Shown: one piece after another, positions 1 to 10,132 of the stretch | Numbering within the stretch: position 1 is the stretch's first letter | How the letters are laid out: each line of letters starts with the position of its first letter | NCBI GenBank assembly: GCA_020886235.1 | Contig: AP025250.1 | Location: forward strand, 744,001-808,000 | From: Candidatus Dependentiae bacterium Noda2021 | GTDB lineage: Bacteria; Babelota; Babeliae; Babelales; Vermiphilaceae | Direction: 5' to 3' | DNA: 64,000 nt | Position numbers and translations under genes: made by a program | Notes under the pieces: model-generated | Databases searched by the model: none | What the model was told of the DNA's origin: nothing | The model's input: only the letters and a program-made list of their open reading frames with translations

Positions 1-174
1 AAACAGAAGACAGATCGTCAAATATGAATGAAATTGATTATTAATCTTATTAACGACGCACCGTTTATGGATATACTACACGTGATCTAAATCAGTATGA
101 AAAGTTTGTTAAACTTATCCTGCGTTTAAAAAAGAACCGCTCTTTAAATTTTTTCTCTCTTTGCGGCTTTAAGG

Positions 175-696
175 TTAACGCTCAACTTGCGTGTAACACG
201 GAGTTACATTGCATACCGGATCATTGATAATTTTACCGCACACAATCAAATCACCGCCCACACGCATGCATCTTCTAATATTTAGCTGATCAAAAGTGCG
301 CGTAATAGGATTTGCATACTCAAAACAACTACGTGTTATAATGTCTTCTGCTTCAATTATAGAGTGGCGACCATTAGAGTCTAAAATAACAAGGCTCTGT
401 TGCTGCGCGTTTTCTATAAACCCAATTAATAAATCATTGTTAGGTAACAACTCAAGGCAAATCTTTATCAGTCGAGGAATAGTTAAAAAAACGGTTCCTT
501 TTTTGCCAAAACTCTCTAATAGTTGGCCTGCTTGTACATATTTTTGTAATATTAATTGAGTGGAATTTTCACTTGAAAATGATATGCCAAAAATATACTC
601 ATCATCTGACAGTGCTATTTTGTATTTAGTAATATCCTGAACCAGATTAGCTGTAGCAATCACACAATGAAATAATATTAAATAAACTTGCTTCAT
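175..696 (-). CDS. Secreted protein, possibly delta-60-repeat-like
   Basis: The protein is about 173 residues with a hydrophobic N-terminus that looks like a signal peptide ending near residue 17. The ATG at 696 is preferred over a GTG at 708 because GTGAGG lies just upstream of it. The middle of the protein has the pattern G-x-L-x-x-SFG-x-x-G-x-V, then a hydrophobic stretch and P-N-N-D-L-L-I-G-F. This resembles one delta-60 type beta-propeller repeat (G-x-x-D-x-x-FG-x-x-G-x-V ... PDGKIL-x-x-G), a family found in secreted bacterial proteins. If so, only one or two degenerate repeats remain and the protein is short for the family. It lies 37 bases downstream of a collagen-like gene on the same strand. 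The function is unknown and the family link is an inference from the pattern. Confidence 0.6.
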   Translation of the reverse strand: MKQVYLILFHCVIATANLVQDITKYKIALSDDEYIFGISFSSENSTQLILQKYVQAGQLLESFGKKGTVFLTIPRLIKICLELLPNNDLLIGFIENAQQQSLVILDSNGRHSIIEAEDIITRSCFEYANPITRTFDQLNIRRCMRVGGDLIVCGKIINDPVCNVTPCYTQVER

Positions 697-712
697 AACC
701 TCACTCACGGTT

Positions 713-737
713 TAGGGTGCCTCTTGAAGACACCCTA
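713..737 (-). other. Intergenic hairpin
   Basis: A perfect 7-bp inverted repeat (TAGGGTG/CACCCTA) with a loop of 11 bases lies between the collagen-like gene ending at 746 and the next minus-strand start at 696. There is no U-tract, so this is either a weak attenuator or an mRNA-stabilising hairpin rather than a canonical terminator. Confidence 0.4.
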
Positions 738-745
738 GTCAAGAA

Positions 746-2131
746 TTATAAAACTCTTTGAATAATAATCGTTGCAGACTTACCCACGTTAGTGAATGTA
801 GTAAGCGGAACAAATAGACTTGATGAGCCTTCGCTCGCCACTGCTTGCACTACAATAGTTGTACCCACTGCGCAATTTATGATCACACTATTAGTTTGTA
901 ATACTCCTAAATTGTTAGCACTTCCAGCAAAATAATTACCCGTGCTGTATGTAGCTACGTTGGTGTTGTCACCATTTATCACTAAACGAAGACCAATACT
1001 AATATCATTATTCAAACCGCCTAGACCAAAATAACCAGAGTAGGAAATTTCATATACACCTGCAACTTGGCAGGTAAATGTTGTATTATCAGATGTCCAA
1101 CCATTGTTAGCGATTGGAGCGAATGGAAATGTTATATTTGTCCACACGTTTGAAGATAATGGTATGGTTGCAGTTGCATATCTATTAACATACCCTGTAG
1201 GCGTATCTAATGCGCCGGTATTCCCTTGAGCTCCAGTGTTTCCTGGAATACCTTGTGGCCCTGTGTTACCTGTTATACCTGGTAGACCCTGAGCTCCAGT
1301 ATTTCCTGTTGTCCCTGGAAGACCTTGTGCTCCGGTGCTACCAGTAATACCTTGTGGCCCTGTTAAACCCTGTGGGCCGGTGTTACCCGTTGTTCCCACC
1401 ACGTCAATTCCACTTGCGCTAATAGGTGTGCCGTTAATTTGGGTGACAAAAATGCTTGTTGCGTTGATGGTTTGTGAATTGAGAATATTATTGTTAATAA
1501 CATTTGCATTAACAATATCACCAGTAATGCTGGTGGCATTAATGATAGTACTATTTATAATATTGGCATTAAACACATCGCCGTTAAAACTTGTTGCATT
1601 AATGATTTGCGAGTTAATGATTTGTGAATTTAAAATAGTAGTATTTGCTGTGTCTGCATTTAAAGTATTAGTAGTCACAGTATTACTTACAACGCTATCG
1701 GCAGTAAGCTCGCCACGTATGCGTGCATCTCCTGCAACACCAAGTGAATTTCTAACACATAAAGAATCAACAACTTTACAACCACGAGTTCCAATATATT
1801 CAGCATCTACTAAATTGGCCCCAGAAAGAAGATCTTTTTCGTAGTCCTGTAAGGCCTGTGCAATTTCATGATATGTTTTTGGATCGCAATCGCGCATGCC
1901 ACTCATTAGATCAACCGCATCTTTCAATGCCTGTTTTGCATGTTCAAGGGTCATGCATGAATCACAATCTATGTGTAACATATCTTGATGTGCTTGTGGT
2001 ACCTTGCCATACAATTGCTTAAGTGCACTTGCAAAGCTAGGTGTAATTACCGCGTAATGGATTTTATCTGTTGCTAGTACTGGCATACCTGATAGCAATA
2101 AAAATAATAATAATTTGCGGGAATGCTTCAT
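746..2131 (-). CDS. Secreted collagen-like protein with C1q/TNF-like C-terminus
   Basis: The protein has 461 residues. Order: signal peptide (about 1-20); an alpha-helical N-terminal domain (25-110) shared with the next three genes; a motif with Cys118 and Cys125 (GCKVVDSLC); an Asn-rich segment with strict five-residue periodicity (about 165-235); about 20 Gly-x-y collagen triplets (246-307), mostly GNT, GPQ and GAQ; and a C-terminal beta-sandwich-like domain (310-461) with the [14 protein letters not shown] signature typical of C1q/TNF and BclA-C type trimer heads. The start is fixed by AGGAGC upstream of the ATG. It is likely a trimeric surface or secreted fibre. Adhesion or host interaction is inference. 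It is the longest of seven related proteins in this window. Confidence 0.85.
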   Translation of the reverse strand: MKHSRKLLLFLLLSGMPVLATDKIHYAVITPSFASALKQLYGKVPQAHQDMLHIDCDSCMTLEHAKQALKDAVDLMSGMRDCDPKTYHEIAQALQDYEKDLLSGANLVDAEYIGTRGCKVVDSLCVRNSLGVAGDARIRGELTADSVVSNTVTTNTLNADTANTTILNSQIINSQIINATSFNGDVFNANIINSTIINATSITGDIVNANVINNNILNSQTINATSIFVTQINGTPISASGIDVVGTTGNTGPQGLTGPQGITGSTGAQGLPGTTGNTGAQGLPGITGNTGPQGIPGNTGAQGNTGALDTPTGYVNRYATATIPLSSNVWTNITFPFAPIANNGWTSDNTTFTCQVAGVYEISYSGYFGLGGLNNDISIGLRLVINGDNTNVATYSTGNYFAGSANNLGVLQTNSVIINCAVGTTIVVQAVASEGSSSLFVPLTTFTNVGKSATIIIQRVL

Positions 2132-2322
2132 TGGTGCTCCTGTTTAATGATTAACTTTTTTCTAAGATAAAAAATTAAATTAGATAGGATCAATGGTTAA
2201 TGCACTAAACAGCTTATAAATTCGTGGTTTTGATTTTATGTGAATAACCAAAAGTAATTTTGTCATCAAATAACTATTGCTGTAACGGATAAACAATAAC
2301 AAAAACTATTATCGAACATTTA

Positions 2323-3273
2323 TCATATTTTAGTCACACTCAACGTGCATGGACGAAATGTGCCCCCTACACGAACCGTGCTAGAAGCTGCAAATCTTAC
2401 ATCTATAGTTTGCCCGGCAGAAACGCTAACAAGAGCAGTCATTGATAAATTGGTGATCTCTAATGGTGGAATAAACGTTTGCAAGTATGTTCCCACAACG
2501 GCCGTCCCACTCAGGTAAAGCTGGGTAGCGATTGTTTGCTGGGTACCACTAGTAGTAGCTGCACCTACTGAGTATGTGACCTGATATATGCCCGAGGTAG
2601 TTGCAGTAAAAACACCAGAAACTTGGGTCCATCCCTCGATAAGAGTTGCTGGGTCCATGGTAATAATTTCAAACGCGATTGCGGGAGTATGAATTTGATC
2701 GGTGACTTTTGTTGCATAAAAATAATTAGCCGCGGGTAGTAATGACCCGCTAGCACCAACAGCAAACCCATTAATTTCTGATGTAATAATGTTGGCTGAG
2801 TTAATACTAGGCGAATTGAGCACATTGGTTGTCACACTATCTGATCTTACCTGCCCACGTATCAGCGCATCACCTGCAACACCAATGGAATTTCTAACGC
2901 ATAATGAATCAAAAACCTTACAACCTCGCGTTAACACATAATCAGAATCTACTAAATTTGCACCTGAAACGAGATCTCTTTCATATTCATGTAATGCCCG
3001 TGCAATTTCATTATAGGTTTTAGTATCGCAATCGACTAAGCCACTCAGGGCATCAGCCGCATCTTGTAACGTTTTTTGTGCATGTTCAATCGACATACAT
3101 GAATCACATTCTATAGCCAGCATGGCTTGATCTGGCCAAATTCTGTCATGTAATTTATTAAGTGCGTTAGCAAAACTTGGTGTAACTACTGCATACGGCA
3201 TGTTACATGTTGCTATAGCATTACCTAGTAACGTTATTAGCAACAACTTTAAACACAGTGGTAATGGCTTCAT
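2323..3273 (-). CDS. Secreted collagen-cluster paralog lacking the collagen stalk
   Basis: The protein is 317 residues from the ATG at 3273, which has an AGGAGC site; an upstream in-frame start at 3384 lacks one and would bury the signal peptide. It shares with its neighbours the signal peptide, the PYAVVTPSFANAL helical domain, the C-x-S-C-M pair, and the motif with Cys118 and Cys125 (GCKVFDSLC). It then goes directly through a short link (SPSINSANIITSEINGF) to a C-terminal beta-sandwich-like domain with GIYQVTY. There are no Gly-x-y triplets and no long Asn pentad segment. It probably forms a compact version of the same head-plus-base architecture. The function is unknown. Confidence 0.8.
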   Translation of the reverse strand: MKPLPLCLKLLLITLLGNAIATCNMPYAVVTPSFANALNKLHDRIWPDQAMLAIECDSCMSIEHAQKTLQDAADALSGLVDCDTKTYNEIARALHEYERDLVSGANLVDSDYVLTRGCKVFDSLCVRNSIGVAGDALIRGQVRSDSVTTNVLNSPSINSANIITSEINGFAVGASGSLLPAANYFYATKVTDQIHTPAIAFEIITMDPATLIEGWTQVSGVFTATTSGIYQVTYSVGAATTSGTQQTIATQLYLSGTAVVGTYLQTFIPPLEITNLSMTALVSVSAGQTIDVRFAASSTVRVGGTFRPCTLSVTKI

Positions 3274-3439
3274 TGATGCTCCTGTTATAAATTTAGCTTT
3301 AACGTAAGATAAAAAAATAATAAAGATACGATCAACACTTAGCATGATCAATTGTTCACGGGCTGTGCTCATAAAAATATTCAAGCGATAGCAACGTAAT
3401 AACTCCGTGCTATCGCCTGAACTTTTTTATACAAAGTAA

Positions 3440-4684
3440 TTAAATTACTCGTCTTATTATTAGACTTGCTGCTTGTCCTAATGAACCTGGATTTCCTTGT
3501 AGGGTTGGATTAAAAATAAAGACTCCTGGAGCATCGGCAATACCTTGCACTACGATCGTAGTACCCACTGCGCAATTTACCAATACGGTATTAAATACCC
3601 AATTGCTAATTCCACCTGGAATTGGCGATGTAGCGTTTGCTCTGCCATACAACGCATCACTTGTGCTAGCACCATCTACGAGCAAGCGTATACCTATTTG
3701 ATACAATTGATCGACAACGGGCACTTGAAAACTTGCCGCATAATAAAACTCATAAAGACCAGCAACTTGGCACGTAAAAGTAATATTGTCAGATGTAGTC
3801 CAACCATTTGCAGCAACTGCGGTAAGAGGAAACTCGATATCAGTAAAAACATCAACACCTACAGGAGCACTGGCGCTGTTGTAATTATTCAGATAACCCT
3901 GTGGAGAATCTAGACTACCGGTATTGCCTTGTGCGCCGGTGGGCCCCTGTATCCCTTGTGCGCCGGTAGGGCCTTGAATGCCTTGTGCACCAGTAGCACC
4001 TTGTGGACCGGTAACACCTGTCGCACCTGTTGTACCGGCACCCGTGTTTCCTTGTGGACCGGTATTACCCTGCAGACCTTGTGGGCCTGTTGCACCTGTC
4101 GTACCAAAGGCACTTAATCCACTTGCACTAATAGGTGAGCCATTAATCTCAGAAACAAAAAGACTTGTTACATTTATAATTTGAGCATTAACAAGAGCTG
4201 CGCTAATCGCATCAGCCGTTAGCGTGTTAGTGGTTATTGCAGAACTTGCAAGGGTATCTGTCGTGAGTTGGCCTCGTATTTGCGCATTTCCTGCAACACC
4301 TAATGAATTTCTTATACACAATGAATCTATTACTTTGCATCCACGAGTGGTGACATAGGCACCGTCAACTAAATGTGATTCATTTGCAAGACCCTGGGCA
4401 TACTCATTGAGCACTTGCTCAATTTCTTGGTATTCATTCTGATCGTTTACACGCTTGAGAGCTACAACTGCATCATTAATAACAAGTTGTGCATTTTCCA
4501 ATGTCACACATGAATCCCCTTGAAGTGATAGATCCAGTGAACTACCTGGCACAATCTTAGCTAGTGTTTTAAGCGCTTTAGCAAACTGAGGTGTTATCAC
4601 CGCGTAGGGAATAGTTTGGTGTGCCCAAGTATTCTGTAACGAAATTAATATGAGTAAAATGAGATGTTTTTTTGACCAATTCAT
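3440..4684 (-). CDS. Secreted collagen-like protein with C1q/TNF-like C-terminus
   Basis: The protein has 414 residues: signal peptide (about 1-22), helical N-terminal domain with the [14 protein letters not shown] motif, a Cys pair at 116 and 123 (GCKVIDSLC), a short stalk, collagen triplets at about 194-256, and a C1q/TNF-like head with [13 protein letters not shown]. The collagen block contains a near-exact internal duplication (AQGIQGPTG repeated), about 27 bases per unit, seen around 3930-3985. AAGGAGCTCC precedes the ATG. It is the second gene upstream of the stalk-less paralog at 2323 and appears to be the closest relative of the frameshifted gene that follows at 4725-5965. The same-strand tandem order suggests gene duplication. 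Confidence 0.85.
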   Translation of the reverse strand: MNWSKKHLILLILISLQNTWAHQTIPYAVITPQFAKALKTLAKIVPGSSLDLSLQGDSCVTLENAQLVINDAVVALKRVNDQNEYQEIEQVLNEYAQGLANESHLVDGAYVTTRGCKVIDSLCIRNSLGVAGNAQIRGQLTTDTLASSAITTNTLTADAISAALVNAQIINVTSLFVSEINGSPISASGLSAFGTTGATGPQGLQGNTGPQGNTGAGTTGATGVTGPQGATGAQGIQGPTGAQGIQGPTGAQGNTGSLDSPQGYLNNYNSASAPVGVDVFTDIEFPLTAVAANGWTTSDNITFTCQVAGLYEFYYAASFQVPVVDQLYQIGIRLLVDGASTSDALYGRANATSPIPGGISNWVFNTVLVNCAVGTTIVVQGIADAPGVFIFNPTLQGNPGSLGQAASLIIRRVI

Positions 4685-4724
4685 GGAGCTCCTTATTATG
4701 AAATAAACTTTACCATTTAAGAGT

Positions 4725-5965
4725 TTAAAATACTCGTCTGATTATTAAATTTGCAGCTTGGCCCTGTGTATTTACCGTAGACTGTAATGCCGGGTTAAAT
4801 AATATGACATCCGAGACGCTCGCTGTCATTTCAACACGCACTGTCGTTCCCACATTGCAATTGACTAATGCCGAGTTTGTCAAATACGTACTAATACCAC
4901 CGGCTATTGGTGAGGTTTCATTGACGCGGCCGTAATATGCTTGATTATCACCAGTACTCACTACAATTCTCATTCCAATGCGGGCAAATTGATCAACTAA
5001 AGGCAATAAAAAATTGCCTGAGAATGAAATTAAATACAGCCCTGCAACTTGACAGGTAAACGTAATGTTATTTACCGTTGTCCACCCATTGTCTGCAAGA
5101 GCAGCTGATGCAAATGTTATAGGAGCAAAACCCCTGGACTACCAACCGGCGCACTCGCATTATTAAATCTATTAAGATACGCAGCGGGAGCTCCCGAAAA
5201 ACCGCCTCCCGGACCTGTACTACCCACAAGACCTTGAGGCCCGGTGTTACCGGTGATACCCTGTATGCCCGTGTTGCCCGTCAAGCCTATAGCTCCTGCT
5301 GCACCAGTGGAACCTGGACCTGCGTTGCCATCAGGCCCGGTGTTGCCCGTAATGCCTTGAGGACCTGTGGCACCTGGGGCACCAAAAATATTCAATCCAC
5401 TTGGGCTTACGGGAAGCCCATTAATTTCTGACACAAAAATGCTTGATGCATTTATTATCTGTGCATCTAAAACAAATGCATTAACCGAGTCTGTAGTTGC
5501 ATTACTGGTGAGTACTGTTGACGCACTCACATCTGCGGCTGACACTTGGCCTGCAACGTGAGCATTTCTTGCAACACCTATGGCATTTTTCACACACACA
5601 GAATCGTAAACTTTACAACCGCGCGTTGTGGCATACGGCTCTTCAACAATGTGCTCTCCTGCATCGAGTGCAGTTTGGTAAGATAATAATGCCTGTGCAA
5701 TTTGTTCATAATTGCTTGTGCGATACTCAACGCTACTTATCATACTTATCGCATTTTCAATGATAACCTGTGCGTCTTCTAACAATAAAAAGCTGTCGCC
5801 CTCAATGTGCATAGCATCATTCGTTTGCAATCTCAGTGCATGCAAAGCGTTAAGTGCCCTAGCACACTCTGGCGTAATGTGTGCATAGGAAAGATGCTGG
5901 TTTGCCTGCGCATGTGATAATCCGGCAAGCAGGATAGAGAATAAATATTTTTTTGATCGCTTCAT
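4725..5965 (-). CDS. Collagen-like secreted protein, interrupted by a one-base frameshift
   Basis: Translation from 5965 gives a signal peptide, the shared helical domain, Cys117/Cys124 (GCKVYDSVC), about 20 collagen triplets (195-260) and the start of the head domain. It then stops after [12 protein letters not shown] at 5117. The remaining head ([13 protein letters not shown] ... IIRRVF) continues in another frame to 4725. Adding one T to the four-T run (plus-strand AAAA at 5127-5130) restores ...PGVFAPITF..., which aligns with the paralogs' VFTDIEF and VWTNITF. The gene is therefore a full-length paralog with one missing base, either a recent pseudogene or a sequencing error. The start has AAGGAGC. 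Confidence 0.8.
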
Positions 5966-6089
5966 GCTGCTCCTTTATAAAACAAAACTTTTGATCAGAT
6001 TAAATAATGAGCTTGAATGCGGGCAAGGGTTATCGCTTTTGAGACAGTTCGAGTGGTACCGATTAGAGCTTTGCAATAACCGCTGTTAG

Positions 6090-7379
6090 TCAAAGTGATG
6101 CAAAATGAAAGGGTAAAAACTCTTTTGCACTCTCAAATTTTTTTAACAAATCCTGTTTATCGTGCGCACCCAAATGAATAAGACCATAGCGATAACTTTT
6201 GCCGTCTTGCAAAATATCAGATAAAGCCATGCCTGGAACAACATCAGGATAATATCGCCCATCAGAAAAATGAGCAAAAAAATTATCAATATTATTTTGA
6301 GTTGGAACCGCGACAACTCTTTGATTTTCAAAGGTGCGCAGAATGCAACTTGCTGCAATAGCATGCTTACCGTGCCGCAACGTGGTCACTGGCTTTTTGC
6401 CGGTGGCAATATCAAGCAAAACTTGATAGGTATTAAAGCCATCAACTTTTTCATATAAATCAGCAAATTGAGCTGCCATGCGAGGATTAATCTCAATAAT
6501 ACCAATCACATTGGTTTGAGGATCATACATAAACTCAATGTTAAACATGCAATTAGTAAGATGCATTGCTTTGACAATCGTTTTTGCTGCTGCTGCCATA
6601 CGCTCTTGAACATCAGCAGGCAATGATGAAGGATATTCAAAACGCTCAAAGCAAATAGTACCGGGAAACATGATAGAATCAACAATACCAACAACACTCA
6701 CTTCGCCCTGAAAACAGTATCCTTCAAGTGTAACTTGAATCCCGGACAAAAAACTTTCAACCAACACGGCACAACTGTCTATTTCACTGCCACCAAATGT
6801 TTTTAAGAACCAATCAAAATGTGATAAAAATTGGCGCGGCAGCATAGCTTGCGTTAACATTTCTTTAAGTTGTGCCGCATTTGAAGCTTTATTTGCACCC
6901 ACCGAATAATACGATTTCACTGGCTTTACAAAAACCGGATACACCATGGCATCGAGCAATGACTGCTCTACATCTTCAAGAGTATCAAATAAAGTAAAGT
7001 GAGGCGTAACCTCAGGCACATAGCGCTTTTGCACTACACGTGAATTATACTTATGCTGGCATTGGAGTAACGCTGCAGGTCGAGGACCACGCAATCCATT
7101 ATAGTGCGCGATAATGCTCGCATAGATACTTCCTGGATAGTCATCAGTACTTGCAACACCGGTAACATTATATTTTTTTGCGGTAATCGAAAGATCGTCA
7201 ATCACCCGTGCTGGATTGCTTGATTCAAAATCTCCAACCACGCCACGGGCAAGGACTTGCTCAAACGATTGCGTGTCATACTCGTGAAAAATAACATCAT
7301 ATTCATCTTTGCGCGCAAGATGTGATAGTTCAAATCTATCACGCGCTGATGGACAAATAAAAAAAATGGTGTGCTTCAT
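6090..7379 (-). CDS. ATP-grasp domain protein (carbamoyl-phosphate synthase-like)
   Basis: The protein has 429 residues with no signal peptide. The N-terminal third looks like a pre-ATP-grasp Rossmann-type domain. It is followed by an ATP-grasp fold: a substrate-lysine-like stretch (YPVFVKPVKSYYSVGA), acidic and hydrophobic strands, and the metal-binding signature IIEINPRMAAQFADLYEKV, as in carboxylate-amine ligases. The substrate cannot be deduced. Members of this superfamily join a carboxylate to an amine or thiol by way of an acyl phosphate. GGGGAG lies upstream of the ATG. It stands alone between the collagen cluster and glmS, and no partner enzyme of a known pathway is adjacent. Confidence 0.75.
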   Translation of the reverse strand: MKHTIFFICPSARDRFELSHLARKDEYDVIFHEYDTQSFEQVLARGVVGDFESSNPARVIDDLSITAKKYNVTGVASTDDYPGSIYASIIAHYNGLRGPRPAALLQCQHKYNSRVVQKRYVPEVTPHFTLFDTLEDVEQSLLDAMVYPVFVKPVKSYYSVGANKASNAAQLKEMLTQAMLPRQFLSHFDWFLKTFGGSEIDSCAVLVESFLSGIQVTLEGYCFQGEVSVVGIVDSIMFPGTICFERFEYPSSLPADVQERMAAAAKTIVKAMHLTNCMFNIEFMYDPQTNVIGIIEINPRMAAQFADLYEKVDGFNTYQVLLDIATGKKPVTTLRHGKHAIAASCILRTFENQRVVAVPTQNNIDNFFAHFSDGRYYPDVVPGMALSDILQDGKSYRYGLIHLGAHDKQDLLKKFESAKEFLPFHFASL

Positions 7380-7446
7380 AACTCCCCTACTACTATGGTA
7401 ATAAGGTAATCAGAATGCACACCTAAAAGATAGTTCTAAAACAAAA

Positions 7447-9291
7447 TTATTCTACCGTGACAGACTTTGCAAGGTTGCGCGGTTTGTCGATTGGTCTGTC
7501 CAATTCTTTTGCAATGTGGTACACAAAAAATTGTATAACACCCGTCATTGCAAGAGGCCCGAGCAACGGTTTAATTTTTGGAAATAAGAACACGGTATCT
7601 GCAAGTGCAATTAATTCACGTTGCCCTTCAAATGCAAATAAAATAATGTGTCCACCACGCGCTTTTACTTCTTGGGCATTAGCCACTAATTTTTGATAGA
7701 TTAATGGATCTATGTGTGAAAACAAAAACACCGGGGTTTCATTATCTATTAACGCAAGAGGACCATGCTTGAGCTCACCAGCAGGATAGGTTTGCGCAAA
7801 AATATAAGAAATTTCTTTTAATTTTAATGCTGCTTCTTGCGCGATGGGATAACTCACATGTCGGCCTAAGAAAATTGCCTTTTTACTACACGCATAGCGC
7901 GGTGCAAGCTCTTGTGCAATAACGGTTTTATAATTTTCAATACTGTTTTCTAATAATTCAGCTGCAATTAATAAATCATCTTGTGCGGCGATCAGCTGTT
8001 GATGATTGATAATGTGTTTAGCATACGCCATAAAATGGGCAAACCAGTAAAGCGCTGCAACCTGAGTAGAGAACGCTTTCGTTGACGCCACTGCAATTTC
8101 ATGCCCCGCTTGGGTAAGCAAGAACCCCTCTGCTTCGCGCACCATGGTACTTGAAGCAACGTTGGTCAATGCAATGGTTTTTGCATTCATCGAGTTAATA
8201 AGACGCAATGCTTCAAGCGTATCAGCCGTTTCACCCGATTGGGAAATTAAAATATACAGGGCGTTAGGTTCTGCAAAGAAATGATTGTATCTAAATTCAG
8301 AGGCTAAATGCACCGTAGTCGGAATAAGACAAATCTGCTCAAAAAAGAATTTGGCAATAAGACCTGCATGCCATGACGTACCACACCCGAGTAAATGAAT
8401 ACGCTCAACATTCTTTAGCTCTTCTAAAGATAACCCTAAATGGTCAAAGATGGTTTCATCCAGTGCTTGTAAAAATTTTACGGTCGAGTAGATGGCATTT
8501 TTTTGCTCATAAATTTCTTTAAGCATGTAATGCTCAAACCCTTGTTTTTGGCTATTATGCCAGTTTACCTGAACTTCTTGAACCTGAGGAACAAGGGGCT
8601 TTCCGGTAAAATCATAGAGCTCAATAATATCTTTTTTAACGAGCGCAAAGCTCTCATCAGGCAAGAAAATTACTTTATTAGTTTTATCCGCAAAGGCAAG
8701 AACATCTGATGCTACAAACATTTCAGCATCGCCAATTCCTATGCACAAGGGAGAACGACGTCGCACCACGACCATTGTGTCTGATCGTTGTTGGGCTAAT
8801 GCTAAAAAGGCATACGCACCATCAAGGTGGTTCACAAGATCGATAACTGCAGATTTAAAAGTATTATGAGAAATGAGTAAAGACTCAAAAAGATGGGCTA
8901 TTGTTTCGGTGTCTGTTTGTGAATGAAAGACATGGCCCACATCTTGTAACTGTTCACGGAGCTCATGATGATTTTCAATGATTCCGTTATGAACAATGGA
9001 TATAGTTTTTTGACAATCAAACTGAGGATGTGCATTTTCCGCAGATGGCACGCCATGCGTGGACCAACGCGTATGACCTATCCCCAAAAACCCATCAATT
9101 GGGTGTTGATTAAACTGCTCAGTTAAATTTTCAAGGCGCCCTATGGCCTTGGCATAGAGCATCTGATTATCCTGAGGGCTGAGGCAGGCAAATCCTGCTG
9201 AATCATACCCGCGATACTCTAGCCTGCTCAGGCCTTCCATTACGAAAGGCCTACTCATATTTTTACCAACGTACCCAATTACACTACACAT
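7447..9291 (-). CDS. glmS: Glutamine--fructose-6-phosphate aminotransferase (isomerizing)
   Basis: GlmS makes glucosamine-6-phosphate from fructose-6-phosphate and glutamine, the first step toward UDP-GlcNAc for peptidoglycan and LPS. The 614 residues match the family length. Cys2, exposed after Met removal, is the class II glutamine amidotransferase nucleophile (MCSVIGYVG). GHTRWSTHG, HNGIIEN and a YDSAG loop follow. Two SIS domains are marked by LGCGTSWHAG and by SQSGETADT, and the C-terminus ends DKPRNLAKSVTVE as usual. AGGAATAGGTAG precedes the start. The 64-base leader upstream is too short for a glmS ribozyme. Cytoplasmic. Confidence 0.97.
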   Translation of the reverse strand: MCSVIGYVGKNMSRPFVMEGLSRLEYRGYDSAGFACLSPQDNQMLYAKAIGRLENLTEQFNQHPIDGFLGIGHTRWSTHGVPSAENAHPQFDCQKTISIVHNGIIENHHELREQLQDVGHVFHSQTDTETIAHLFESLLISHNTFKSAVIDLVNHLDGAYAFLALAQQRSDTMVVVRRRSPLCIGIGDAEMFVASDVLAFADKTNKVIFLPDESFALVKKDIIELYDFTGKPLVPQVQEVQVNWHNSQKQGFEHYMLKEIYEQKNAIYSTVKFLQALDETIFDHLGLSLEELKNVERIHLLGCGTSWHAGLIAKFFFEQICLIPTTVHLASEFRYNHFFAEPNALYILISQSGETADTLEALRLINSMNAKTIALTNVASSTMVREAEGFLLTQAGHEIAVASTKAFSTQVAALYWFAHFMAYAKHIINHQQLIAAQDDLLIAAELLENSIENYKTVIAQELAPRYACSKKAIFLGRHVSYPIAQEAALKLKEISYIFAQTYPAGELKHGPLALIDNETPVFLFSHIDPLIYQKLVANAQEVKARGGHIILFAFEGQRELIALADTVFLFPKIKPLLGPLAMTGVIQFFVYHIAKELDRPIDKPRNLAKSVTVE

Positions 9292-9355
9292 CTACCTATT
9301 CCTATTGTATGAGTAGCTTACTATCACGCAAAAATAGGTTGTTGATAGTCTTGGA

Positions 9356-9802
9356 TTAACGTTTTACGAATTGGAATTTACGACGCGCAGCTTTTTGTCC
9401 GTATTTCTTACGTTCTTTTCTGCGTGAGTCTACTGTTAAAAAGTCAAATTCACGTAATTGAGATCTGATACTTTCATCTTGAGCGAGCAATGCGCGTGCA
9501 GTTCCTAATTTTACTGCATCTGCTTGAGCGCACAATCCGCCACCAGCTACGTTAACGTCTACATCAAATGAAGAGCCGAAAGGCAATAAGCGGAATGGAG
9601 CTGATGCTTCTAAGCGAGTAACTTCGGTATCAAAATAGGTGTTAAATTCTTCACCATTTACTACTATTTTTCCTGTTCCTGGTCGCAACCAAACACGCGC
9701 TACCGCTGTTTTTCTACGGCCTACACCGTGACCAATGGGAGCTACATTTTTAGTTTGAGCTACTTTAGCTTTAGGAGCTTTAATTGTCGTTGATTTTTTC
9801 AT
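9356..9802 (-). CDS. rpsI: 30S ribosomal protein S9
   Basis: The protein has 148 residues. It has the S9 core GVGRRKTAVARVWLRPG, GGGLCAQADAVKLGTARAL, and the invariant basic tail KYGQKAARRKFQFVKR that reaches the P-site tRNA. A lysine/alanine-rich N-terminal extension of about 25 residues makes it slightly longer than the usual 130. In most bacteria rpsI follows rplM. Here the upstream neighbour is tRNA-Thr, so the pair is separated. A promoter-like sequence at 9866-9894 could drive it alone. Confidence 0.96.
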   Translation of the reverse strand: MKKSTTIKAPKAKVAQTKNVAPIGHGVGRRKTAVARVWLRPGTGKIVVNGEEFNTYFDTEVTRLEASAPFRLLPFGSSFDVDVNVAGGGLCAQADAVKLGTARALLAQDESIRSQLREFDFLTVDSRRKERKKYGQKAARRKFQFVKR

Positions 9803-9865
9803 ATGTGTAAACCTAAAAAACCTTATTTGTGATAATAAGCTACGATATTAAATATTTTATTATGT

Positions 9866-9894
9866 AGGATAATCTGAGGGAGAAAAAAAGTCAA
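9866..9894 (-). promoter_or_regulatory. Candidate sigma70-type promoter of rpsI
   Basis: On the minus strand TTGACT (9889-9894) and TATCCT (9866-9871) are separated by 17 bases, just downstream of tRNA-Thr and about 60 bases before the rpsI ATG. This gives S9 its own transcription start, which fits its separation from rplM. It is identified by motif only. Confidence 0.45.
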
Positions 9895-9919
9895 AACTGA
9901 CTTATATTTTTTGAACTGG

Positions 9920-9992
<73 letters not shown>

Positions 9993-10045
9993 ATTGGTTG
10001 CTGCTATTGTACCATATAATTTAACAATTGCCACGGGGTTTTAGC

Positions 10046-10090
10046 TAAAAAGTCCTCGATTGTGCCTTTCAGGCCTAGCCGAGGGCTTTA
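10046..10090 (-). terminator. Candidate terminator of the tadA-dksA transcript
   Basis: AAGCCCTCG and CGAGGACTT form a stem with one G-U pair around a loop that contains a second small hairpin. A T-run follows on the minus strand. It lies just downstream of the DksA-family gene. Confidence 0.5.
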
Positions 10091-10132
10091 TTTTCTAATT
10101 GAAATCATTATTGGAGTATTAGGAGGCCTCTC

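Noticed and set aside
1-174. Possible end of a plus-strand gene at the left edge
   Set aside because: The longest frame is about 13 codons before a stop, with no recognisable sequence; nothing can be claimed.
1335-1844. Plus-strand open frame opposite the collagen-like gene
   Set aside because: It arises from the Gly/Pro-rich repeat on the other strand, lacks a ribosome site and has no recognisable domain.
3900-4110. Regular short repeats that could suggest a CRISPR or satellite array
   Set aside because: The repeats are codons of Gly-x-y triplets, with no spacers or constant repeat length of CRISPR type.
9292-9355. glmS ribozyme
   Set aside because: The leader is only about 64 bases and has no double-pseudoknot core. 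A short inverted repeat at 9320-9349 is not the ribozyme.
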